The translations under genes were made by a program, and so were the position numbers. DNA of 64,000 bases from JBBDWR01 sp040902745 (GTDB taxonomy: Bacteria > Actinomycetota > UBA4738 > HRBIN12): assembly GCA_040902745.1 (NCBI GenBank), contig JBBDWR010000010.1, positions 70,991-134,990 on the forward strand, in the 5' to 3' direction. This document shows, in pieces, positions 35,529 through 43,356 of the stretch (positions are counted from its first letter, which is position 1; each line of letters opens with the position of its first letter). A model generated the notes under the pieces. The model did no database searches and was not told where the DNA came from. It was given only the letters and a program-made list of their open reading frames with translations.

Positions 35529-36415
35529 CGCACTCCCTCCGTGGCGCGTGTCGTGCTCCGCAGGTAGAAGAGCATCGGGACGAGCAGCACGAGCAGGAGG
35601 ATCAGCACCAGCGATGCTCCCTCCTGCACGAGAGAGCTCTGGATCGAGTTGTCGATCACGTTGCCGAGCATCGCCGTGCCGCGCTGGGCGGAAAGCAGGT
35701 CCTGGGTGTAGAAGTCGCCGGCCATCGGCAGGGTCACGATCACGGTGCCCGCGATGATCGCCTGACGCGATTGCGGCAAGGTCACGCGAACCAAGGTGGA
35801 GATCTGCCCGGCACCGAGATCCCGTGCAGCCTCCAGGGTGCTGCGGTCGATGCGGTCGAGTGCCGCGTACAGGGGAAGGATCATGTACGGGATGTAGCCG
35901 TACGCGAGCCCGAGGATCACCGTCGAGGGCTTGCCCTCCAACCACAACCGTGGTTCGGCCAGCACCCCGAGTCCCTCGAGGACGCGGTTCACGTAGCCGC
36001 TGGGTTGCAGCAGGTTGGTCCACGCGAGCATCCGCATCATGTAGCTGATCCAGAACGGTGCCAGCAGGGCGATCAAGAAAGCGGTCTTGAAGCGGCCCGC
36101 GTGCCGGGCGATGAAGTAGGCGACGGGGTAGCCGATCGCCAGGCACAGACCGGTCGCCACCGCCACGTACGCCACGGTGCGCACGAACGTGGTTTGGACG
36201 ACGCTGCCGGAGGTGAACAACTCCCCCACGACATCCGAGAACGCCGCGAAGTTCCAGTTCACCGGGTTGTAGCGGGGAACGGCCGACAGGAAGATCGGAT
36301 CGAGGCCGCCGAACGCCACCGATAGGATCACGTAGAAGGGAACGACGAAGAACGCGGCGACCCAGAACACCGCGGGGGTCGCGAACGTGGGCCAGAACCA
36401 CCGGGGGTACCACAC
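35525..36415 (-). CDS. potB: Polyamine-type ABC transporter permease PotB, second set
   Basis: A 296-residue permease beginning at GTG 36415 (VWYPRWFWPTFATPAVFW), which aligns with WYPRWFWPSFAAPAV of the first PotB but lacks that protein's 30-residue cytoplasmic N-terminus. No start codon fits further upstream, although the frame is open. Its EAA loop is LEAARDLGAGQISTLVRVTLP. It lies 49 bases after potD, a larger gap than in the first set. Confidence 0.86.
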   Translation of the reverse strand: MWYPRWFWPTFATPAVFWVAAFFVVPFYVILSVAFGGLDPIFLSAVPRYNPVNWNFAAFSDVVGELFTSGSVVQTTFVRTVAYVAVATGLCLAIGYPVAYFIARHAGRFKTAFLIALLAPFWISYMMRMLAWTNLLQPSGYVNRVLEGLGVLAEPRLWLEGKPSTVILGLAYGYIPYMILPLYAALDRIDRSTLEAARDLGAGQISTLVRVTLPQSRQAIIAGTVIVTLPMAGDFYTQDLLSAQRGTAMLGNVIDNSIQSSLVQEGASLVLILLLVLLVPMLFYLRSTTRATEGVR

Positions 36416-36464
36416 CCCCGAAGCGCCGTCCGCATCTCGAGCGGACGGCCGGACGATCCCGCCG

Positions 36465-37757
36465 CTACGCGCCGCCCGAGACCTCCTGGTAGATCTGCTG
36501 ATAGAGCTGATCGACCGAAGGCTCGAGCTCGAGGATCGGGAGCCCGTCGATCACGGCGCTCTCGGTGAGCAGGATCGAGGAAAGGTTCTCCGGCACCAGC
36601 TCGTCCCGAAGGATCCGGTCGGGCGTGACGCCGTCGATCGTCGGCTGGAATCCCTCGTAGCTGTAGTTCTCGATCGCCGTCTCGGTGTCCGAGAGCATGT
36701 TCACCATCGTGTGGGCGAGCACCGGGTTCTTCGACGAGGCCGGGATCATGAACACGTCATTCTGGACAACTCCGGGCGCGGCCGGGGGTGCGTCCGGCGG
36801 CCACACGTAGGAGATCGATTCGATGCTCACGTCCTTCGGCATGTAGTACTGGGCGTAGGCCATGTTGCCCGACCAGGACGAGTGGAGCCACGCGCTGCCG
36901 TCGGGAAGATCTGTGTAGTCGGTGTGGTCGAACTTCCATCCCATCGACTCGGCGCCGGCGAGCAGGTCGTTCTTGACCGTGTCGAGGTCGGCCGTGTCCG
37001 CCGTGTTCACGTCGGTGATCCCGTTCTTCAGCAGACCCATCGCGATCAGATCTCTCGTGCCGTTCTGGACGTGTGTCTTCCCCTTGTACTTGGTGTCCCA
37101 GAAGATCTCGTACGGGTTGTCCATGTTCGCGATGTCGGTCTTGACGAAGTCGTTGCGCCAGCCGATGCCCGTCGAATAGATCACATAGGGGATCGTGTAG
37201 CGAGACCCCGTGTCGTAGTACGGATCCTGCAGGCTCGCCCAGACGTTGTCGGTCACGTTCGGGAGGTAGCTGTGGTTGAGGGGTTGCACGAGCTTGCTGT
37301 AGGCGAGTTTGCTGATGTTGTCCAGCGTCACCGTGACGATCAGATCGAAGTCGGCCGCCCCGCTGCGGATCTTCGCGATCATCTCCTCGGGGGTGTCGAA
37401 GACGGTGTACTCGACCGCGGCGCCGGTCTCGTCCTCGAAGCGGTTGCGGATCTTCTTCCAGATGTACTCGCTGTACCCGAAGATCTTTAGGGGACCCGCC
37501 TCCGGCTCGAGGCCGTCCGCGATCGCGGGATTGTCGTCATACAGCGGGAGCGTGACGGGATTGTCTTTCCGAGCGAGTGGGAAGGGCTCGTCGCCCGAGG
37601 GGCCGCCACCGCTCGGGGTTGTCCCTTCATCTCCGCAGGCCGCGAGGATCGCCGCCGCGCTCGGGAGCGCGATCCCGGCTGCGGCGGCGCGTCGGAGGAA
37701 TTCCCTTCGGCTCAGCTCGCCGGTCCGGGTTCGTCGATCCTTCGGGTGTCCGAACAT
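36465..37757 (-). CDS. potD: Polyamine-type binding lipoprotein PotD, second set (Tat signal)
   Basis: A 430-residue solute-binding protein. ATG 37757 follows AGGAGG. The N-terminus has a Tat motif (LSRREFLRRAAAAG) and lipobox AILAAC, so it is a Tat-exported lipoprotein like the first PotD, with which it shares PVTLPLYDDNPAIADGLE. The ligand-site residues appear different, so the two systems may recognise different amines. The upstream region is shared with the divergent acyl-CoA dehydrogenase gene and contains a TTGA-N8-TCAA dyad. Confidence 0.88.
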   Translation of the reverse strand: MFGHPKDRRTRTGELSRREFLRRAAAAGIALPSAAAILAACGDEGTTPSGGGPSGDEPFPLARKDNPVTLPLYDDNPAIADGLEPEAGPLKIFGYSEYIWKKIRNRFEDETGAAVEYTVFDTPEEMIAKIRSGAADFDLIVTVTLDNISKLAYSKLVQPLNHSYLPNVTDNVWASLQDPYYDTGSRYTIPYVIYSTGIGWRNDFVKTDIANMDNPYEIFWDTKYKGKTHVQNGTRDLIAMGLLKNGITDVNTADTADLDTVKNDLLAGAESMGWKFDHTDYTDLPDGSAWLHSSWSGNMAYAQYYMPKDVSIESISYVWPPDAPPAAPGVVQNDVFMIPASSKNPVLAHTMVNMLSDTETAIENYSYEGFQPTIDGVTPDRILRDELVPENLSSILLTESAVIDGLPILELEPSVDQLYQQIYQEVSGGA

Positions 37758-37874
37758 GTACCCCTCCTGCGTCGCCGTTTGGTGTGTGCCTGATACTCGC
37801 ACCCTTCTATCCCGTGCACATAAGCCTGGGAAGCCTCGATGTGACCAATCCGGTGACCCGGGGTCGATTGGGTC

Positions 37875-37890
37875 TTGAGTCGCTGTTCAA
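37875..37890. promoter_or_regulatory. Candidate TetR-type operator upstream of the acyl-CoA dehydrogenase
   Basis: TTGAGTCGCTGTTCAA is a dyad with perfect TTGA/TCAA ends and 8-base spacing. It lies directly against TAGGGT (37892-37897), a plausible -10 box for the acyl-CoA dehydrogenase gene, and is also upstream of the divergent second potD. It belongs to the same class as the dyads at 4737 and in the tetR region. Confidence 0.5.
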
Positions 37891-37908
37891 CTAGGGTGTC
37901 CGGCGCCG

Positions 37909-37926
37909 GGCGGGCGGCCGCCCGCC
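37909..37926. repeat. 18-base perfect palindrome before the acyl-CoA dehydrogenase ribosome site
   Basis: GGCGGGCGGCCGCCCGCC is self-complementary over its full length and sits four bases before the strong GGAGGTGA ribosome site (37931-37938). In RNA it could form a tight stem next to the ribosome site; in DNA it could be a protein site. Confidence 0.45.
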
Positions 37927-37945
37927 AGCCGGAGGTGACCTGCAC

Positions 37946-39121
37946 GTGAGCTACCCGATGAGTGACGAAGACCGGCGGATCCAGGGGTCCGCTCGCCGGT
38001 TCGTCGATGAGGAACTGATCCCGCACGAGGTCGAGGCGGAGATGAATGGCGGGCAGCTTGCGCCCGAGATCAAGCAACGCCACGACCGCTTGGTTAAGGA
38101 ACTCGGGTTCTACGCGATGAACATGCCCACCGATCTCGGCGGCGGCGGATTCTCGACGTTCCAGCAGGCGTTGGTCTCCGAGCAGATCGGCCGGGTCACG
38201 AACGGGCTCGGGTGGGTGGTGCACACTCCCCCCGGCTGGGCACCCGGGGTGGTCTCCGATCATCAGCTCGCCACCTGGATCAAGCCGTCGATCGTGGGTG
38301 AGCGCCACGAGTGCTACGCGATCACCGAGGAGGGAGCGGGTTCCGACGTCGATGCGCTTGCCGCGACCGCCCGGCACGAGGGAGAGGAGTACCTGCTCGA
38401 CGGCGTGAAGATGCACGTGACCAGCTTCAACCACGCGGACTACTGCTTCTTCCAGGCCAAGTTGACCGAGGGGGAACATTCAGGGGAGCACGTCCTGTTC
38501 TTCGTCGATCTCGACACTCCCGGGATCAGCGTGCTGCGCAACCCGGCGTACACCCACACGTATGCAGACCACCATCCCCTCGTTCGGTTCGAGAACGTTC
38601 GGGTCCCCGCAGCCAACCTCGTGGGCGCCGAAGGCGACGGGATGTCGTTCACGCACGCCTGGTTCCGGTACGAACGGTTGATGATCGCGGCACGCTGTTG
38701 CGGTGCCGCCGACCGGCTGATCAACGAAGCCAGTGCGTTCGCGCAACAGCGGGAGCAGTTCGGCGAACCGATCTCCGCCTTCCAGGCGATCCAGTTCATG
38801 CTGGCGGACTCCCTCACCGAGCTGTGGGCCGCGCGCTTGATGACCTACCGAACCGCGCAGGCGATCGATGAGGGCGTCGACGTGAAGGTGCAGCACGCGT
38901 ACTGCTCGATGGCCAAGCTCTACGCGAGTGAGATGGCGGGCCGGGTGGCCGATCGTGCGGTCCAGGTGTTCGGTGGGCGCGGCTACATGCGGGAGAACGT
39001 CGCCGAGCGCTTCTACCGCGAGGTGCGCGTCGATCGCATCTGGGAGGGAACCTCGGAGATCCAGCGGGCGATCATCGCCGCACAGCTCTACAAGCGCGGC
39101 GTCGAGACGCTGGTCGGCTAG
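37946..39121 (+). CDS. Acyl-CoA dehydrogenase
   Basis: A 391-residue FAD-dependent acyl-CoA dehydrogenase. Landmarks are YAITEEGAGSD (FAD/substrate region), VHVTSFNHADY, FGGRGYMRENVAERFYREVRVDRIWEGTSEIQR, where the Glu of WEGT is at the usual catalytic position. GTG 37946 follows a near-perfect ribosome site. It is paralogous to the dehydrogenase at 48835-50028. Upstream operator motifs link it to the TetR regulator at 40840-41475. The natural acyl group is unknown; short-chain or amino-acid-derived acyl-CoAs are possible. Confidence 0.85.
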   Translation: MSYPMSDEDRRIQGSARRFVDEELIPHEVEAEMNGGQLAPEIKQRHDRLVKELGFYAMNMPTDLGGGGFSTFQQALVSEQIGRVTNGLGWVVHTPPGWAPGVVSDHQLATWIKPSIVGERHECYAITEEGAGSDVDALAATARHEGEEYLLDGVKMHVTSFNHADYCFFQAKLTEGEHSGEHVLFFVDLDTPGISVLRNPAYTHTYADHHPLVRFENVRVPAANLVGAEGDGMSFTHAWFRYERLMIAARCCGAADRLINEASAFAQQREQFGEPISAFQAIQFMLADSLTELWAARLMTYRTAQAIDEGVDVKVQHAYCSMAKLYASEMAGRVADRAVQVFGGRGYMRENVAERFYREVRVDRIWEGTSEIQRAIIAAQLYKRGVETLVG

Positions 39122-39134
39122 CGCCGAGCGCTGA

Positions 39135-40721
39135 TCACTCTCCCGGCGGCGTTCCGCCGCCACCGCCCGGATCCGCGTTGTCCCCTCCACCGTCTCCCGG
39201 CGAAGGACCGTCGTCCGACGGGTCGGGGGAATCGGGCTCCGGTTCCGGGTCGGAGGATGTCTGATCTCCACCGCCACCGCCGCTCCCCCCAGACGCGGTG
39301 CCGCCGTCGTCGCTGCTTGACGTTCCACTTCCGGTCGTGCCACCTCCGGGGGCTCCCTCGGCGCGGTCCCCGCCTCCACGGCCGTCGCCCTTGCCGCCGT
39401 TGCCCTCCTTGCCACCGTCGTTGCGTGTGTCGCGGTTCTGCTTGGAACGGTCGTCGTCGCCTGGGCGAGGGTCGTCGACCGGAACCGCGACTCCGCCTCG
39501 ACCTTCCCCGACATCGATCGTCGCCGCGGACAGCTCGGAGCCCTGCGAGACGACCGCCTGCTGGTCGGTGACGGGGTTCTCGCGGCTTTGCCCGATGAGA
39601 ACGCCGGCCGCTGCAAGGGAGATCCCCAAAAGACCCGCCAGTACGAGAGCGCTCCTTGCCCGGCGTGATCCGGAACGCACCGGAGCGGCCGACTCCCCGT
39701 CGGGCGGGGGAGGCATGATCACGGCATCCGGGACGATCAGGGTCGCCCCGGCGTCATCGGCCCGCCTCGGCTCCGGGATCGCCGGCGCCGCCGGCTCCTC
39801 GGTCGCTGCCTCCGCCGCGGTCAGATCGACCACGACGGGCGGGTCGAGTGCGGCCCGAGGCCTCGTCGACTCCCGTGGCGTGAGTTCGACGATCGGCGCC
39901 GAGGCCAAGGGGCGCGCCCCGCCACTGTTACGCAGGGCCTCGAACATCGTCCGCGCCCCGGAGAACGGATGGTCGGGGTCGGCGCCCGTGGCACGATCGA
40001 TCGCGTTGGCAAGGGCCGGATCCAGATCCGGTCGGAGCGGTTGGGCGCGGAGCGGGCGGCTCGCCTTACCGTTCGATCCGGATCCGGCGGAGCTGGGTGA
40101 TACAGAGGCCAGCCCGGTTGCGGCGGTGAAGAGCACGAGGCCCGTCATGTAGATGTCGTCCTTCGGTGTGAATCGATGCGAAGCGTTAGTCGCGGATCGC
40201 GGGCCCTCGCCGCCCGGGATGTGCGCGGGCTCGCCGAATCCCCCGAGCTTCCAGCGTCCGTCCGACGCGTGCAGCACCTGGGCGGGTGTGACGTCACCAT
40301 GCACGATCCCGGCGTCGTGGGCGGCCTCGAGCGCCGCGAGCAGATCTAGGCCGAGTCGGCGGACGTCGATGCCGGGGAGCGGGGCCGTTCGGAGGACATT
40401 CTCCAGGGTCACGTCCTCCTGGCGCTCCAGCACCACGAAGGCCGTGCCGTCGGCAACGCCTCCGTCATAGACGGTCACCACGTTCGGGTGCAGGAGCCGC
40501 GCGGCTCGGTGGGCCGATGCCTCGATCGCCCGACGCTGCGAGGGATCTTCGACGTCGCAGGACCGGAGGATCTTGATGGCGACGTCGCGCTCGAGCTGCA
40601 GATCGCGCGCCTCGAAGACCTCGCCCGTCCGAGCGGACCCGATCAGCCTGCCGAGCGCGTAGCGCCCCGCGATCTTCTGTCGTTCACGAGTAGCCACCCG
40701 GACAGTATGCGCCTCACTCAT
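39135..40721 (-). CDS. Membrane Ser/Thr kinase-like protein with degenerate active site
   Basis: A 528-residue protein: kinase-like domain (about 20-270), Pro/Ala-rich linker, transmembrane helix (about 355-377) and a 150-residue Gly/Asp/Ser-rich extracellular tail. The beta-3 lysine is kept (VAIKIL, Lys50), but the catalytic loop reads IVHGDVTPAQVL instead of HRDLKPxN (HRD to HGD, Lys to Thr145, Asn to Gln148), and the DFG motif is GFG (Gly161-Phe-Gly163), lacking the metal-binding aspartate. It is probably a pseudokinase. A short leader with a TACTGT box lies within the first codons, so a later GTG start is possible. It converges with the acyl-CoA dehydrogenase. Confidence 0.8.
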   Translation of the reverse strand: MSEAHTVRVATRERQKIAGRYALGRLIGSARTGEVFEARDLQLERDVAIKILRSCDVEDPSQRRAIEASAHRAARLLHPNVVTVYDGGVADGTAFVVLERQEDVTLENVLRTAPLPGIDVRRLGLDLLAALEAAHDAGIVHGDVTPAQVLHASDGRWKLGGFGEPAHIPGGEGPRSATNASHRFTPKDDIYMTGLVLFTAATGLASVSPSSAGSGSNGKASRPLRAQPLRPDLDPALANAIDRATGADPDHPFSGARTMFEALRNSGGARPLASAPIVELTPRESTRPRAALDPPVVVDLTAAEAATEEPAAPAIPEPRRADDAGATLIVPDAVIMPPPPDGESAAPVRSGSRRARSALVLAGLLGISLAAAGVLIGQSRENPVTDQQAVVSQGSELSAATIDVGEGRGGVAVPVDDPRPGDDDRSKQNRDTRNDGGKEGNGGKGDGRGGGDRAEGAPGGGTTGSGTSSSDDGGTASGGSGGGGGDQTSSDPEPEPDSPDPSDDGPSPGDGGGDNADPGGGGGTPPGE

Positions 40722-40839
40722 GCTGTAGGACCCATTTTTTTTCCGTCCTGGGACAGATCCCGGGCAACGCGTGCTTCGTGCCTGGGTAGGCAGGGCGCTC
40801 GCCCACGCACCACTCGCAGGATCCTGCGGACCACGTCCA

Positions 40840-41475
40840 TCAGGCGGTTTCGGCGGGCTCCAGCGCGAAACCGATCTCGTTCGCGGCGACCTCCATGCAG
40901 GTGCGCTTCATGCGCTCGGGGGGCACTGCCGAGTCGTTCATGATCACCTGGATCGCCAATCCGTCCATCATGCAGCTCAACCGCAGGGCGAGTTCGTTGG
41001 CGTCGCCTGTCGCGGGGAATTCCCCGGTCTGTTGCCCGTGGCTGATGATGTCGCCGATCGCATCGCGCCACCGCCGATCGAGCACCTCGCGCTCCTTGGC
41101 CATCTCGGGGTCGCGCAGGGCCCGCACCCAGACCTCGATCCACAGCGCCCATTCCTCCAGGCGGTCGAACTCGGGGAGCGGGCCCGGGACGGACAGGTCG
41201 ATCAGCCTGACGAGTTGTTCTCGGGCGGACTCGATCCGGCGCAGCTCGCGCGACATCTGCAGGTAATACCGGTCGTTGACGTGGGTGAGCGCGTCGGAAA
41301 GCAGGCGATCCTTGGATTCGAAGTAGTACAGGATCAGTCCGGGCGACACGCCAGCGCGCTCGGCGATGTCGGAGATGCGGGTCTCGGCCAGACCGCGGTC
41401 GGTGATCACTTTGGCAGCCGCGTCGAGGATCTCGGTGTGCCGGTCCTTCGAGGGTTTCTGCCGGCCGCTGGTCAC
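40840..41475 (-). CDS. TetR-family regulator (BetI-like C-terminal type)
   Basis: A 211-residue repressor. The helix-turn-helix is near the N-terminus (ILDAAAKVITDRGLAETRISDIAERAGVSPGLILYYFESKDRLL), and the C-terminal helices, including MMDGLAIQVIMND, resemble the TetR_C_6 group to which BetI belongs. GTG 41475 is placed after a strong GGAGGT ribosome site. Several TTGA/TCAA dyads lie in the 241-base region between it and the divergent flavoprotein gene, and matching dyads occur at two other promoters in the window, so it may control a small regulon including itself. Confidence 0.88.
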   Translation of the reverse strand: MTSGRQKPSKDRHTEILDAAAKVITDRGLAETRISDIAERAGVSPGLILYYFESKDRLLSDALTHVNDRYYLQMSRELRRIESAREQLVRLIDLSVPGPLPEFDRLEEWALWIEVWVRALRDPEMAKEREVLDRRWRDAIGDIISHGQQTGEFPATGDANELALRLSCMMDGLAIQVIMNDSAVPPERMKRTCMEVAANEIGFALEPAETA

Positions 41476-41486
41476 CCTGCACCTCC

Positions 41487-41502
41487 TTGAACGACGCTCA
41501 GT
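41487..41502. promoter_or_regulatory. Imperfect TTGA/TCAG dyad before tetR
   Basis: TTGAACGACGCTCAGT lies directly upstream of the tetR ribosome site. It has 7-base rather than 8-base spacing between TTGA and TCAG and is the weakest of the three sites in this gap. Confidence 0.3.
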
Positions 41503-41526
41503 GCCATCCCATCCGGGGGGCTCGGA

Positions 41527-41542
41527 TTGAATATCCGTTCAG
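41527..41542. promoter_or_regulatory. TTGA-N8-TCAG operator candidate in the tetR intergenic region
   Basis: TTGAATATCCGTTCAG has 8-base spacing and one mismatch in the outer arm. Next to it starts a wider inverted repeat, CAGGAGA (41540-41546) and TCTCCTG (41575-41581), spaced 28 bases apart, which may be a second recognition element. Confidence 0.45.
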
Positions 41543-41597
41543 GAGACTTTACGGCCTCTACCTGCAGTGTCAAATCTCCTGACGGGTGTCCGCGCAC

Positions 41598-41613
41598 TTG
41601 ACTGACGGTTCAA
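41598..41613. promoter_or_regulatory. TTGA-N8-TCAA operator candidate before the flavoprotein gene
   Basis: TTGACTGACGGTTCAA has perfect TTGA and TCAA arms with 8-base spacing and lies about 104 bases upstream of the flavoprotein ATG at 41717. Confidence 0.5.
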
Positions 41614-41716
41614 ACATGTGGCAGCATCCCCCGCGGTGTGCCCGGGACGCGGTCCCGGCGTGGATGGCAGGGATGCGACCGGCCCCTGCGGCCGGCGAGG
41701 GGAGGCTGGGAACATT

Positions 41717-43336
41717 ATGGCGAATGTGTACGACGCCATCGTCATCGGCGGAGGCCACAACGGTCTGATCAGCGCCGGGTTCTTCGCGAAGAACGGTGCG
41801 AGGACCGTGGTACTCGAGGCTCGGAACAAGACCGGCGGCGCCGCCGACACCAGCGCGCCGTTCCCCGATCACCCCGACATCAAGGTCTCGACGTACTCCT
41901 ACGTCATGTCGCTGATGCCGCCGACGATCATCCGGGAGCTCCAGCTCGCGAAGCACGGCTACAACGTGACCCCGTTCGGTCCCTACTACCAGGCCTACCC
42001 GGACGGCCGGTCCATCAAGGTCTACGCGGACGACGCCAAGAAGAGCCGCGAGTCGATCTCCCAGTTCTCCAAGAAAGACGCCGACACTCTTCCCGAATGG
42101 GAGCAGTGGTTGAAGGGCGTCGCAGACGTCCTCGGGCCGCTGCTGATCGCTGTTCCGCCCAAGGTCGGATCGATGAAGTTCGGTGACCTCCTCGACGAGG
42201 CGAAGCTGGGCTGGAAGATGCGCAAGCTCGGCGTCCGCGGCGTCGCGGACGTCACCCGCCTGTTCACGATGAGTGTTTCCGACCTGCTCAACGACTGGTT
42301 CGAGTCCGACGAGATCAAGGGCATGCTCGCCGTCAACGGCGTGATCGGGACATGGGCCGGCCCGGACGAGCCCGGCACCGCCTACGTGATGCTCCACCAC
42401 TCGATCGGCGACGTCGGGGACGGGCATCTCGGCTCCTGGGGCTTCCAGCAGGGGGGTATGGGCGCCGTATCCGACGCCTGCCGCCGGTCCGCGGAATCGT
42501 TCGGTGCTGAGATCCGAACCGAGGCCAAGGTCAAAAAGATCCTGGTGCAGAACGGCCGCTCGGTCGGGGTGGTGCTCGACAACGGCGAGGAGCTGCGAGC
42601 GCCGGTGGTCGTGACCACGATCCATCCGCAGCTGTCGTTCCTGGAGCTGCTCGACCGGCACGAGCTGCCCGCGGATTTCGTACGGGATATCGAGCGGTGG
42701 AAGACGCGCTCGGGTGTCGTGAAGATCAACGTCGCGCTGTCCGAGCTCCCCGACTTCACTGCGGACCCCGGCAAGGAACTCCAAGATCACCACACGGGTT
42801 CGGTGGAGCTCTGCTTCTCTCCGAAGTACGCGGAGGAGGCGTTCCAGGACGCGCACATGGGACGAAAGGGTGCGACTCGGCCGTTCGTCGACGGGACGAT
42901 CCCGACCTCGCTCGACAAGGAGCTGGCGCCCGAGGGGGTGCACATCTTCTCGATGTTCAGTCAGTGGGTCCCCGACGACTGGAACAGGGAGCCACATCGC
43001 GATGAGCTGGAGGCGTACGCGGACCGGGCGATCGACATGTACACGTCGCTCGCGCCGAACTTCAAGTCGGCCGTGATCGACCGTCAGGTGATCGGTCCGT
43101 ACGACATGGAGCAGGATCTCGGGTTGATCGGCGGGAACATCTTCCACGGCGAGCTTTCGGTCGAGCAGCTGTTCCATATGCGGCCCGCACCCGGATACGC
43201 GGACTTCCGAACGCCGATCAAGGGCCTCTACCACGGGTCCTCGGCGACGCACGGCGGGGGCGGCGTGATCGGCATCCCCGGCTGGCAGGCGTTCCGCCAG
43301 GCCAAGAAGGACCGCATGATCAAGTCGAGTTCCTAG
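41717..43336 (+). CDS. PYROXD2/phytoene-desaturase-like FAD oxidoreductase
   Basis: A 539-residue flavoprotein. The FAD motif is AIVIGGGHNGLISAGFFAKNG and the C-terminal segment FHGELSVEQLFHMRPAPGYADFRTPIKGLYHGSSATHGGGGVIG closes the cofactor site. The general shape is that of carotenoid desaturase relatives, but this branch is not known to act on carotenoids and no carotenoid genes are near. ATG 41717 follows GGGAGG. A paralogue lies at 51269-52891. It is followed 20 bases later by an acyl-CoA synthetase gene. Function unknown. Confidence 0.75.
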   Translation: MANVYDAIVIGGGHNGLISAGFFAKNGARTVVLEARNKTGGAADTSAPFPDHPDIKVSTYSYVMSLMPPTIIRELQLAKHGYNVTPFGPYYQAYPDGRSIKVYADDAKKSRESISQFSKKDADTLPEWEQWLKGVADVLGPLLIAVPPKVGSMKFGDLLDEAKLGWKMRKLGVRGVADVTRLFTMSVSDLLNDWFESDEIKGMLAVNGVIGTWAGPDEPGTAYVMLHHSIGDVGDGHLGSWGFQQGGMGAVSDACRRSAESFGAEIRTEAKVKKILVQNGRSVGVVLDNGEELRAPVVVTTIHPQLSFLELLDRHELPADFVRDIERWKTRSGVVKINVALSELPDFTADPGKELQDHHTGSVELCFSPKYAEEAFQDAHMGRKGATRPFVDGTIPTSLDKELAPEGVHIFSMFSQWVPDDWNREPHRDELEAYADRAIDMYTSLAPNFKSAVIDRQVIGPYDMEQDLGLIGGNIFHGELSVEQLFHMRPAPGYADFRTPIKGLYHGSSATHGGGGVIGIPGWQAFRQAKKDRMIKSSS

Positions 43337-43356
43337 CTCGGCAGAAGCTGCAGACC

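Noticed and set aside
40735..40742. Run of eight Ts near the kinase start as a terminator
   Set aside because: No stem precedes it on the plus strand, and on the minus strand it is an A-run upstream of the kinase ATG, so it cannot terminate tetR.
41717..43336. Carotenoid (phytoene) desaturase
   Set aside because: The fold is related, but no phytoene synthase or other carotenoid gene is near and neighbours are acyl-CoA enzymes; the PYROXD2-like label is safer.
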